Source: Ramlibacter sp.
GTDB lineage: Bacteria > Pseudomonadota > Gammaproteobacteria > Burkholderiales > Burkholderiaceae_C
Assembly (NCBI GenBank): GCA_023701085.1
Contig: JAMPXR010000028.1
Coordinates: 1 to 12,806 of the forward strand
Length of the DNA: 12,806 bases
Direction of reading: 5' to 3'
A model generated the notes under the pieces. That model worked only from the letters and a program-made list of their open reading frames with translations, made no database searches and was not told where the DNA came from. Shown piece by piece: positions 1-6,377 of the stretch; position 1 is the first letter of the stretch; each line of letters starts with the position of its first letter. Position numbers and translations under genes: made by a program.

Positions 1-284
1 TCGTCCCACGAGATGGGGACGAAGCCCGGGTCCTCGCCGCGCCCCTTCTTCGGGTTGGTGCGCTTCATCGGCGACAGCACCCGGTTCGGGTTGTAGGTCT
101 TCTGCACCAGCCCGTAGGCCTTCACGCAGACCTTGCCGCCGCCCGGATGCACTTCGGCGGCGCAGAAGTTGGGCTCCACTTCGGTCGCCACGCCGTCCTG
201 AACCTTGACGGTGAGCAGGTCGGGTCCGGCCACGCACTGGTAGCAGTACGTCGGCACGCGCCGCGTCGCGGCCGGGGCGTTCAC
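1..284 (-). CDS. Molybdopterin oxidoreductase (DMSO reductase family), N-terminal fragment
   Basis: This is the N-terminal part (about 94 codons) of a gene running off the left edge. The reverse-strand translation from the GTG at 284 begins VNAPAATRRVPTYCYQCVAG. It continues with a region rich in K, G and P and ends near a VPISWDE-like motif typical of the start of molybdopterin oxidoreductases (bis-MGD enzymes with an N-terminal Fe-S cluster). Cysteines are at residues 14, 17, 41 and 53. The classical pattern is CxxCxxxC followed about 25-35 residues later by C. Here the third position is occupied by Pro21/Asp22, so the cluster ligation looks non-standard. No Tat signal is visible, which suggests a cytoplasmic enzyme, as is common for aromatic or acyl-CoA oxidoreductases of anaerobes. 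The GTG overlaps the TGA of the small upstream ORF, and a GAAGG lies about 10 nt before it. Substrate and subunit partners are outside the window. The family call is fairly sure; the reaction is unknown. Confidence 0.75.
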   Translation of the reverse strand, partial: MNAPAATRRVPTYCYQCVAGPDLLTVKVQDGVATEVEPNFCAAEVHPGGGKVCVKAYGLVQKTYNPNRVLSPMKRTNPKKGRGEDPGFVPISWD

Positions 285-427
285 GCGAGCCCCGCCTTCG
301 CCGCCTTGCCGCCCGGGCGCTTGCCGGTGCCCGCGAGGTCGACGACGAAACGCCGGTGAATGGTGCGGCAGACCGGCTCCAGCCTTTTCAGCGGTCGTTC
401 GCGGCACGCCATCTCATTGGATCCCAT
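281..427 (-). CDS. Possible small ORF (48 codons) ahead of the molybdopterin oxidoreductase
   Basis: A short reverse-strand frame starts at ATG 427 and ends with TGA at 283-281, overlapping the GTG start of the oxidoreductase gene. It begins MGSNEMACRERPLKRLEPVC and is basic, with no recognisable domain. A good Shine-Dalgarno (AAAGGA, about 5 nt before the ATG) supports initiation at 427. It follows the acyl-CoA synthetase gene by 76 bp on the same strand. Three readings are possible: a small real protein translationally coupled to the oxidoreductase, a leader peptide, or the true 5' end of the oxidoreductase gene separated by a frameshift. The oxidoreductase frame is also open upstream of its GTG to about 414, but that extension (Arg/Gly/Pro rich) does not look like protein. 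Unrecognised gene, modest confidence. Confidence 0.35.
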   Translation of the reverse strand: MGSNEMACRERPLKRLEPVCRTIHRRFVVDLAGTGKRPGGKAAKAGLA

Positions 428-503
428 GGATGTCCTTTCTTGCGATCAGGCGCGGAAGCCCGCGGATTCGCAACGCGTCTGTCACAAACAGTGTCAAAAG
501 GTC

Positions 504-2843
504 CTAGGCGGCGGGCGCTGCCTCCCCGCGCAACTGCGCCGCGCGCAACCGCGCCTCGGTGTAGCGGACGAGGGCCCGCGTTGCACGCTCGCTGGAGCGG
601 AAGATGCACACGCCCTGCTCCATCAGCTTGTCGGCCATCGGGTCGAACAGCGCGCCTCCGTCGATGACGCCGACGATGGGCTTGGGCGAGGCGGCGACCA
701 CCTTCGGCAGCGTCTGCACGATGCTGTCCGGGCTGTCGATGTCGAAGCCGGGCCGCGCGCTCTGCTTGAGCGATCTCACCACGGGGGACGTCGGGTCGAG
801 TCCGGCGACCACGCAATCCACGTCCGGTTCGGCGGCCATGGCCTCGATGCAAAGCTGGTGAACCTCGTCGTCCGCCCCCGGGTTGATGTCGAACGGATTC
901 CTGACTTCCATGATCGCGTCGAGCTTCTTGCTCGCCAGGATCGTCATGAACCGATCCCGCGTCGACGGACTGATCGTGGCCAGCGACATGGAGAAGTCGC
1001 CCACCTGCGCGCTGTCGGCCATGGCCACCGTGTCGTAGCCCGCGCCGGACAGCGCGCCGAGCCGCTTGCCGCCCACCACCTTGTCGGCCATGCAGTCCGA
1101 CAGGTAGAACAGGTCGCTGAACTCGCTGACGTCAGTCGCGACCAGCGCGCCGGCCTGCGTGAGCAGGGCGTTGCACACCTCGTAGTCGCCGGCGATCGAG
1201 GCGGTGTGGCCCATCGCGGCGTGCCCGCCCGCCACGGACTGTGCGTTCTTGAAAATGACGACCTGCTTGCCGGCAAGAGTCGCCTTGCGCACGGCCCGCG
1301 CCACGGCCAGACCGTCGAGGTCCTTGAAGCCTTCGACGTACGCCCCGATCACGTGGATCTCGGGGTTGTCCGCGAAGCTTGCGATCAGGTCGCCGTGCGT
1401 CATGTCGTTCTGGTTGCCGATGGCGACCATGTAGGCCGGGTCGAGCCACGGGTTCTTGGAAAGCCGCGTGACCAGGAAGGCGCCGCTCTGGCTGATGAGG
1501 GCGGACGTGCGCTTTGCCTTCCTCTGCGTTCTCGGCAGGCGTTCTTCGGGAATGAACCAGGAATCGAAGTTGCCGGGGTGCGAGATGATGCCCAGGCAGT
1601 TCGCGCCCGCGAACACCGGTCCGCGTCCCTCGCGCCGGGCGTTGTCGATCGTCTCCAGCATCCGGCGGGCCGGCTCGCGGCTCGCCTCGGTTTCGCCCAT
1701 GCCGCCGGGGATGAGCAGCACCGATTCCGCGGCATCGGTCTTGATCACCTCATCGACGACCTTGAAGGCCACGTCGGCGGTCACCGCCAGGACCAGCAGG
1801 TCGAGCTTTTTCTCCAGCGCCCCCAGGCTCGTGGCGCAGCGCGCGCCATCGACTTCCTGGCCGTCGGGATTGATGACGAGCAGCCGCGACTTGTCATAAC
1901 CGGAGGCGATGATGTTTTTCAGGACGATCCGGCCGAAGTTCATGCGCGTGGCGGAGGCGCCCATGACGCCGATCGAAGCCGGGTGCAGCATCCGGTGGAT
2001 CTTGGCCTGGGGCCGCGCCGGGCGGACGACCTGCGGCCGGCCGATGCGGCACAGACCGTCGAGCGCGACCAGCGAGCCGCCCGAGCAGGCGAAGGGGTTG
2101 ACCTCCAGCTCCTCGATGACGAAGTCGGTCTCGGGATTGCCCGCCGAGCAGCTGTTCGCAAGGCGCATGAAGCCGCCGAAACATTGGACGAGGGCTTCGT
2201 CCGTCACGAGCCGGCGGCCGCCCCGCGTCAGTCCGGCGATCCTGCGGTAGCCGATGGTCGGTTTGAACAGCTCGAGGAATTCCTCGGCACTGGTCAGCAC
2301 CGTGGAGGCCGAGACGACCGCCTGCCCCCGGCGGGCGCTTCCGGCAAGAAGCTCGGTGTCGACGCCGCCCAGCCCCGCGGTGATGACCATGCCGAAGTCG
2401 CGCGTGTTGCGGATGCCGACCAGGAGTTCGCTGCCGACACCGCCCGCGTCCGCCGTGACGAACTCCGTGAGCATCACGCCCGAGATATCCTGGATGGCCA
2501 GCATGCTTTGGCAAGCGGCGCGCACCGCGGCCGGCTCCTTGGCCACGACAGCGACCCCGCCCACGTCCGACTTGTGGGCGATGCTGCCGGAGACGATCTT
2601 CACCACCACCCGGCCTCCCGGGAACGACGCCACGAGCTCGTCCGTCGGCTGCGCCCCGGCTGCGATCACCTCGTGTCTGGGCGTGGAGGCGATGCCCGCC
2701 GCGGCGAGCAGCCGGTAGACCTCGTGCTCGAACAGCGAAGACCGTCCCTCACTGTGCGCCTTCCGGAAAATGTCGGTGATTGCTGCGCGCGCCGGTTCCG
2801 CCACGTCCGCGATGCGGGAGCGCGCGCTGTGCATTTCGCTCAT
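504..2843 (-). CDS. Fused acyl-CoA synthetase, NDP-forming (acetate-CoA ligase [ADP-forming] family), ATP-grasp domain first
   Basis: A 779-residue protein of the succinyl-CoA synthetase superfamily. It should form an acyl-CoA from an acid, CoA and ATP (giving ADP and Pi), or run in reverse to make ATP. Residues about 25-270 form the ATP-grasp (beta-like) part, with the family motif around H90 (AHKSDVGGV) and an EELEVNPF segment at 244-251. Residues about 283-415 form the CoA-binding Rossmann part (IGVMGAS at 291-297). Residues about 445-600 form the ligase part. The likely phosphohistidine is H546 in AAMGHTASIAG, a variant of the usual SHTG motif. Many bacterial fusions have the alpha-like part first; here the beta-like part leads. 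The start at 2843 has an AGGAG 8 nt upstream. The gene heads a leftward operon with the molybdopterin oxidoreductase. The substrate is unknown. It is unlikely to be the usual 4-hydroxybenzoate-CoA ligase, which is AMP-forming, though an aromatic or dicarboxylic acid substrate is possible. Confidence 0.88.
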   Translation of the reverse strand: MSEMHSARSRIADVAEPARAAITDIFRKAHSEGRSSLFEHEVYRLLAAAGIASTPRHEVIAAGAQPTDELVASFPGGRVVVKIVSGSIAHKSDVGGVAVVAKEPAAVRAACQSMLAIQDISGVMLTEFVTADAGGVGSELLVGIRNTRDFGMVITAGLGGVDTELLAGSARRGQAVVSASTVLTSAEEFLELFKPTIGYRRIAGLTRGGRRLVTDEALVQCFGGFMRLANSCSAGNPETDFVIEELEVNPFACSGGSLVALDGLCRIGRPQVVRPARPQAKIHRMLHPASIGVMGASATRMNFGRIVLKNIIASGYDKSRLLVINPDGQEVDGARCATSLGALEKKLDLLVLAVTADVAFKVVDEVIKTDAAESVLLIPGGMGETEASREPARRMLETIDNARREGRGPVFAGANCLGIISHPGNFDSWFIPEERLPRTQRKAKRTSALISQSGAFLVTRLSKNPWLDPAYMVAIGNQNDMTHGDLIASFADNPEIHVIGAYVEGFKDLDGLAVARAVRKATLAGKQVVIFKNAQSVAGGHAAMGHTASIAGDYEVCNALLTQAGALVATDVSEFSDLFYLSDCMADKVVGGKRLGALSGAGYDTVAMADSAQVGDFSMSLATISPSTRDRFMTILASKKLDAIMEVRNPFDINPGADDEVHQLCIEAMAAEPDVDCVVAGLDPTSPVVRSLKQSARPGFDIDSPDSIVQTLPKVVAASPKPIVGVIDGGALFDPMADKLMEQGVCIFRSSERATRALVRYTEARLRAAQLRGEAAPAA

Positions 2844-2906
2844 TAATTTGTCTCCTGAATGTGCCTGCCGTGCAGGTCTGGTCTAGAATTTCGCCCAGTT
2901 CATTTG

Positions 2907-2922
2907 ATTCTGGTACCGGAAT
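2907..2922. promoter_or_regulatory. 16-bp near-perfect palindrome, candidate operator
   Basis: ATTCTGGTACCGGAAT reads almost identically on both strands: seven of eight base pairs of the dyad match, with only one mismatched pair. It lies in the 122-bp gap between the divergent synthetase gene and the GNAT-Rrf2 pair. A weak -35-like TTGATT (2904-2909) and a poor -10-like TATTGA (2928-2933) flank it for rightward transcription, which would place the dyad between the two promoter elements. Rrf2 regulators often bind dyads near their own genes, so autoregulation and control of the divergent operon are plausible. The binding protein is inferred, not shown. Confidence 0.45.
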
Positions 2923-2965
2923 GCGGGTATTGATTTGATCTAGCGCAACGTTTGGCGGAAGCTCC

Positions 2966-3517
2966 TTGTCTACCTCTCGCATACCCCTAGCGCCGCGCGC
3001 GCACGCCCCGAAAAGCCGCGCGGCGCGCATTCCCGCCAGTTCCGGCGCGGTGACGGTGCGATCGGTGCGGCGCGCCGACCTCGACGAGGTCATCGCGATC
3101 GACGCGACCGTCACCGGTATCGAGAAGCGTGCCTACTGGCAGCGCGTGTACCGCCGCTATGGCATCAGCTCGCGCGGCGAGCAGCGCTGGTTCCTGGTCG
3201 CGCTGGCCGAGGGCAAGGTCGCGGGCTTCCTGATCGGCGAGGTGCGCGACTGGGAATTCGGATCGCCGCCCTGCGGCTGGGTGTTCGCCATCGACATCGA
3301 CCCGACGGCGCGGCAGGCCGGCATCGGCACCCGGCTGCTGTCGGCGCTGAGCACGAGCCTGAGGCGCGCGGGCGTGCGCAAACTGCGCACCCTGCTGTCG
3401 CGCGAAAACACCCTGATCCTCTCGTTCTTCCGCAGCCAGGGCATGACCGCGGCGCCGATGATTCCGCTCGAGATGGACGTGACCCCCGAGAGCGGGGCGG
3501 GCGAGGCCTCGCGATGA
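2966..3517 (+). CDS. GNAT-family N-acetyltransferase
   Basis: A 183-residue GNAT acetyltransferase, which transfers an acetyl group from acetyl-CoA to an amine. The acetyl-CoA-binding motif A is clear: VFAIDIDPTARQAGIGTRLL, with RQAGIG at residues 116-121. It is followed by a helix and a LLSRENTLILSFFRSQGM segment typical of the C-terminal part of the fold. The chosen start is TTG 2966, with a weak GGCGGAAG upstream. A GTG at 3050 (residue 29) is the main alternative, because residues 1-28 are basic, proline-rich and outside the fold. The stop overlaps the Rrf2 gene start (ATGA), so the two are probably cotranscribed and coupled. The substrate is not evident. Divergence from an acyl-CoA synthetase gene invites the idea of protein lysine acetylation, as with Pat-type control of acetyl-CoA synthetases, but that is inference. 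Confidence 0.8.
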   Translation: MSTSRIPLAPRAHAPKSRAARIPASSGAVTVRSVRRADLDEVIAIDATVTGIEKRAYWQRVYRRYGISSRGEQRWFLVALAEGKVAGFLIGEVRDWEFGSPPCGWVFAIDIDPTARQAGIGTRLLSALSTSLRRAGVRKLRTLLSRENTLILSFFRSQGMTAAPMIPLEMDVTPESGAGEASR

Positions 3518-3957
3518 GGCTGCAGGTCAACACCATGCTCGCGCTCTACAGCGTGATCGAGTTCGCCTCCGATCCGCAGCGGCATATCCCGGCCGCGGAA
3601 ATCGCCGACAAGTACAGCGTCTCGCCGCACCACCTGGCCAAGGTGCTGGCCGAGCTGGCGCGCGCCGGCATTGTCGAGTCGGTGCGCGGCGTGGGCGGCG
3701 GCTACCGCTTCACGGCCAATGTGCGCCGGCTCACCCTGATGGATGTGATCCAGCTGTTCGAGGATCTGGCGCCGCCGACCTCGCAGCGGCGCGACGCGGG
3801 CGGCCCGACCCCGGTCGATCTGGCGCTGGAGGCGGTGCAGTCCGAGATCGACCACATCGCGAAGGCGACCTTCAGCTCGATCACGCTGGCCACCATGCTG
3901 CAGCTGGTGGCCAAGCAAAAGGGCGCGGCCGACAGCGGCTCGCGGCTGGCGGCCTGA
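3514..3957 (+). CDS. Rrf2-family transcriptional regulator lacking cysteines
   Basis: A 147-residue Rrf2-type DNA-binding protein. The winged helix-turn-helix lies at about residues 10-70: AAEIADKYSVSPHHLAKVLA, then ARAGIVESVRGVGGGYR, the wing signature of the family. Many members (IscR, NsrR, RsrR) hold an Fe-S cluster through three cysteines in the second half. This protein has no cysteine at all, so it cannot be a cysteine-ligated Fe-S sensor and is more like the cluster-free CymR branch. It overlaps the GNAT gene by four bases (ATGA). Its stop codon abuts the stop of the convergent gene on the other strand. The palindrome at 2907-2922 is a candidate target. The effector is unknown. Confidence 0.88.
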   Translation: MRLQVNTMLALYSVIEFASDPQRHIPAAEIADKYSVSPHHLAKVLAELARAGIVESVRGVGGGYRFTANVRRLTLMDVIQLFEDLAPPTSQRRDAGGPTPVDLALEAVQSEIDHIAKATFSSITLATMLQLVAKQKGAADSGSRLAA

Positions 3958-4413
3958 TCAGGCGTCGAACTGCTCGCGGCTGCCGAAGCCGCGCTGGTTG
4001 TCGATGAAGTACAGCCGTGCGATGTCCAGCCGGTACCAGCGCACCCGCGCCAGCGCGGCGAGGATGGCGGCCGGGGCGCCAGCCGGCCTGACGAAGGAAA
4101 AACGCTCGCCGTAGAGCCGCTCGGCACGTGCCCGCTCGGCGCCCTGCAGCTCGCTCACCTGTCCCTCGAGCTGGATGCCCTGGATGCCGCGCCAGTCGTC
4201 GGGCTGCGACTGGATGGTCGCGGCGCAGCGCGGCCGCAGCGCCAGGTCGCGGCAATGGCGGCTGCCCGGGGAGGAAAGGAACACCAGGCCGTCGCCATCG
4301 CGGACATAGAACAACGCGGCCGCCCAGGGGCCGGCCTCGCCCTGCGTGGCCAGCGTCATCACGTGATGGCGCGCGAGGAAGTCGGCGGTGACTGGCGGCA
4401 GGTTCAGCGCCAT
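3958..4413 (-). CDS. YhbP-like pyridoxamine 5'-phosphate oxidase-fold protein
   Basis: A 151-residue protein of the split-barrel FMN-binding superfamily, resembling the YhbP/UPF0306 group. It opens with LARHHVMTLATQGEAGPWAA, the usual first strand pair of the fold. It then has FYVRDGDGLVFLSSPGSRHC, a GIQLEGQVSEL strand, and a C-terminal LYFIDNQRGFG that recalls the FTDN-GFG ending of YhbP from memory. Such proteins bind flavin or F420-like cofactors in some cases, but the reaction here is unknown. The ATG at 4413 lies inside the last codons of the sigma-54 activator gene (10-bp overlap), so it is probably cotranscribed and translationally coupled with the activator. Longer reverse-strand starts would extend through the activator gene and are not supported. 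Confidence 0.75.
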   Translation of the reverse strand: MALNLPPVTADFLARHHVMTLATQGEAGPWAAALFYVRDGDGLVFLSSPGSRHCRDLALRPRCAATIQSQPDDWRGIQGIQLEGQVSELQGAERARAERLYGERFSFVRPAGAPAAILAALARVRWYRLDIARLYFIDNQRGFGSREQFDA

Positions 4414-6155
4414 GGCAGCGCGTCGCCCTGCCCTGCGTCGCCCGCTTCGCCCGTGCTGCCGGCGGCCGCGGTTTCGTGCAGCCGTTTGAGCCGGTAGGCC
4501 AGCTGGGGACGGGTCAGCCCGAGCATGCGCGAGGCGGCCGACAGGTTGCCGTGCGCCTTGTCGACCGCCGTTTCGATCAGCATGGCTTCGATCTGGTCGA
4601 GCGTGCGGATCCCGTTGAAAACGGCTTCGCACAGCTCCTTGCCGGTGTCCCAGGAATCGGTGTCTATGCTGCCGTCCATTCCCAGGCCGAACTCCTGCGC
4701 CTCGCCTTCCACGCTGGGCGAGGAGAACAGGTGGCTGACCTCGATGCGCGTGCCGCTGGGCGCCAGGATGACGCCGCGTTCGACCATGTTCTGCAGTTCG
4801 CGCACGTTGCCCGGCCAGCGGTAGGTCAGCAGCGCTCGCTTGGCCTTGTCGGTGAAGCCGCGCAGCTTCTTGCCGTGGATCGCGCAGTGCTTCTCCAGGA
4901 AGCGCTTGGCCAGGAAGGAGATGTCCTCCTTGCGCTCGCGCAGCGGCGGGATGTGGATCTGGAACGGGTTGAGCCGGTAATACAGGTCGGAGCGGAAGCG
5001 CCCCTCCTTGACCAGGCGATACAGGTCGGCATTGGTCGCCGCGATGGTGCGCACGTCGATGCGCCGCACGCGGTGGTCGCCCACGCGTTCGATCTCGCCT
5101 TCCTGCAGCACCCGCAGCAATTTGCTTTGCGCGGCCAGCGGCAGGTCGCCGATTTCGTCCAGGAACAGGCTGCCGCCGTCGGCGCGCTCGAAGCGCCCGG
5201 GGCGCGCCGCCTGGGCGCCGGTGTAGGCGCCGCGCTCCACGCCGAACAGCTCGGATTCGACCAGCTCGGCGGGAATGGCGGCACAGTTCACGGCGATGAA
5301 TGGCCGGTCCTTGCGCGGCCCCATCGCGTGCAGCGCGCGCGCGAACAGTTCCTTGCCCACGCCGGTTTCGCCCAGCAGCATCACCGTGATCTGGCTGCCC
5401 GCGCTCTGGCGCAGCAGCTCGAAGGCGCGCTTGAAACCCGGCGAGATGCCGATCATGTCGGCCGGCAGCTTGTCCTTTTCAGCAATCGTCGAGCGCAGCT
5501 GCCCGACCTGGGTCTGCAGGTCGATCAGCTGGTCGGCGATGGATTCCGGCGTGAAGTAGCGCAGGTGCTCCGCGGCGTCCTCCCATTCCTCGACGGGCTT
5601 GCCGACGATGCGGCAGCTGGAATGCCCCATGCCGGCGCATTCGGTCTCCTTGTACAGGATCGGGCGGCCCATGAACGCCGACGAGTAGCCGCAGGCGTAG
5701 CCGATCTGGGTCCAGCACACCGGCTCGTGGTGCTGGCCGTAATGGTGCCGGTGCCATTGGCCTTCCCAGGAGTTCTCCCACAGGAATTCGCCGTAGAAGC
5801 GCCCCGCCATGCGGTCGAGCTCCAGCCGCACGGGCGTGACCTGGACGATGCCTTCCAGGGTGTGCAGCTGCGGGCCTGTCATGAACGCTTCGCTGTCGCT
5901 GCAATCCTGCGACCGGGTGCGCGCGAGCTCGGCGTCGCGCACGCCCGAGGCGTAACCCATGCGCGTGAGCAGCCCGCGCGCGCGGTCGATGCCCAGCGAG
6001 TCGATCAACTCCTTGCGCAGCAGCGCCTGCGCCTCGGCGTGCACCAGCAGCATGCGGTGCTCGTGCAGCCAGATCTGCCCAGTGCGCGGGCAGAAGTGGA
6101 TGCGCGAACGCATGTCGCCGCTCGCCGCACGCGCAATGCTGTGTAGCTTGGTCAA
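4404..6155 (-). CDS. Sigma-54-dependent activator, DmpR/XylR class, probable phenol sensor
   Basis: An aromatic-responsive enhancer-binding protein of about 583 residues that should activate the divergent phenylphosphate operon. Numbering is from TTG 6155. The N-terminal sensor (about 15-195) strongly resembles DmpR ([20 protein letters not shown]) and ends in a V4R-type region with cysteines at 147, 155, 173 and 181. A linker (about 205-228) leads to the AAA+ domain: Walker A GETGVGK at 262-268, a GAYTGA loop at 309-314 (Tyr for the usual Phe in the sigma-54 contact loop), and Walker [11 protein letters not shown] at 328-337. A Fis-type helix-turn-helix lies near the C-terminus ([20 protein letters not shown]). 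The TTG start is chosen because AGGGG sits about 6 nt upstream and a promoter is predicted just before it. ATG 6194 and ATG 6113 are alternatives. The comparable Aromatoleum regulator is called PdeR from memory; identity is not proven. Confidence 0.9.
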   Translation of the reverse strand: MTKLHSIARAASGDMRSRIHFCPRTGQIWLHEHRMLLVHAEAQALLRKELIDSLGIDRARGLLTRMGYASGVRDAELARTRSQDCSDSEAFMTGPQLHTLEGIVQVTPVRLELDRMAGRFYGEFLWENSWEGQWHRHHYGQHHEPVCWTQIGYACGYSSAFMGRPILYKETECAGMGHSSCRIVGKPVEEWEDAAEHLRYFTPESIADQLIDLQTQVGQLRSTIAEKDKLPADMIGISPGFKRAFELLRQSAGSQITVMLLGETGVGKELFARALHAMGPRKDRPFIAVNCAAIPAELVESELFGVERGAYTGAQAARPGRFERADGGSLFLDEIGDLPLAAQSKLLRVLQEGEIERVGDHRVRRIDVRTIAATNADLYRLVKEGRFRSDLYYRLNPFQIHIPPLRERKEDISFLAKRFLEKHCAIHGKKLRGFTDKAKRALLTYRWPGNVRELQNMVERGVILAPSGTRIEVSHLFSSPSVEGEAQEFGLGMDGSIDTDSWDTGKELCEAVFNGIRTLDQIEAMLIETAVDKAHGNLSAASRMLGLTRPQLAYRLKRLHETAAAGSTGEAGDAGQGDALPWR

Positions 6156-6181
6156 TCGACACCCCTGGAACCGAAACGTCC

Positions 6182-6187
6182 TTTGTA
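6182..6187 (-). promoter_or_regulatory. Candidate -10 element for the activator gene
   Basis: TACAAA on the reverse strand matches four of six positions of TATAAT. It would place transcription initiation near 6175, about 20 nt before the TTG start at 6155. The FNR-like box is centred about 40-41 bp upstream of that point, the spacing of class II FNR-activated promoters, which need no -35 element. The hexamer is weak taken alone; the spacing is the main support. Confidence 0.35.
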
Positions 6188-6208
6188 GACGCATGCAACC
6201 TGCCGGAT

Positions 6209-6222
6209 TTGACGAAGATCAA
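6209..6222. promoter_or_regulatory. FNR/Anr-like binding site
   Basis: TTGACGAAGATCAA matches the FNR/Anr consensus TTGAT-N4-ATCAA at nine of ten fixed positions. The dyad extends one base on each side (TTTGA-N6-TCAAA). It lies upstream of the sigma-54 activator gene, centred about 41 bp before a predicted start site, so it could switch on the activator under oxygen limitation. That fits an anaerobic phenol pathway. The match is seen; the binding and its effect are inferred. Confidence 0.5.
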
Positions 6223-6287
6223 AGTCGGCTCCGGTGACCCTGCGTGTTTGCCCGGATGCCGCGCCGGCTGCACTTGGGTGGCGACCC

Positions 6288-6303
6288 TTAACCAAATGAT
6301 CAA
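6288..6303. promoter_or_regulatory. Upstream activating sequence 1 for the DmpR/XylR-type activator
   Basis: TTAACCAAATGATCAA matches the XylR/DmpR-type site TTGATCAATTGATCAA (consensus from memory) at 13 of 16 positions, with a perfect right half (TGATCAA). It lies about 165 bp upstream of the -24 element, within the usual enhancer distance. It starts 40 bp before a second, weaker copy, roughly four helical turns, so both would lie on the same DNA face. Confidence 0.55.
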
Positions 6304-6327
6304 ACCGGCGGACCGGACGCGGCGGCA

Positions 6328-6343
6328 TTGAGCAAATGGACAA
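6328..6343. promoter_or_regulatory. Upstream activating sequence 2 for the DmpR/XylR-type activator
   Basis: TTGAGCAAATGGACAA matches the same 16-bp consensus at 12 positions, with a good left half. It is centred about 125 bp upstream of the -24 GG of the predicted sigma-54 promoter. Paired sites are normal for this regulator class. Confidence 0.5.
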
Positions 6344-6377
6344 GCGCCATTCGCCCGGTTCTAGCGGCGGCGGCGTG

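Noticed and set aside
484..498. CTGT/ACAG inverted repeat and TGTCA direct repeat in the gap after the synthetase gene
   Set aside because: Too short to call a terminator or operator; expected by chance at this length.
360..2846. An 828-codon open frame on the + strand opposite the acyl-CoA synthetase gene
   Set aside because: Antisense shadow in high-GC DNA: low-complexity His/Arg/Asp-rich translation with no domain, while the reverse strand encodes a complete recognisable enzyme.
2928..2939. Tandem TTGAT half-sites upstream of the GNAT gene as an FNR box
   Set aside because: They are in direct orientation and lack the inverted ATCAA half, so they do not form an FNR-type dyad.
4476..6146. 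A 556-codon + strand frame opposite the sigma-54 activator gene
   Set aside because: Mirror of the well-conserved AAA+ gene, with no domain signature of its own.
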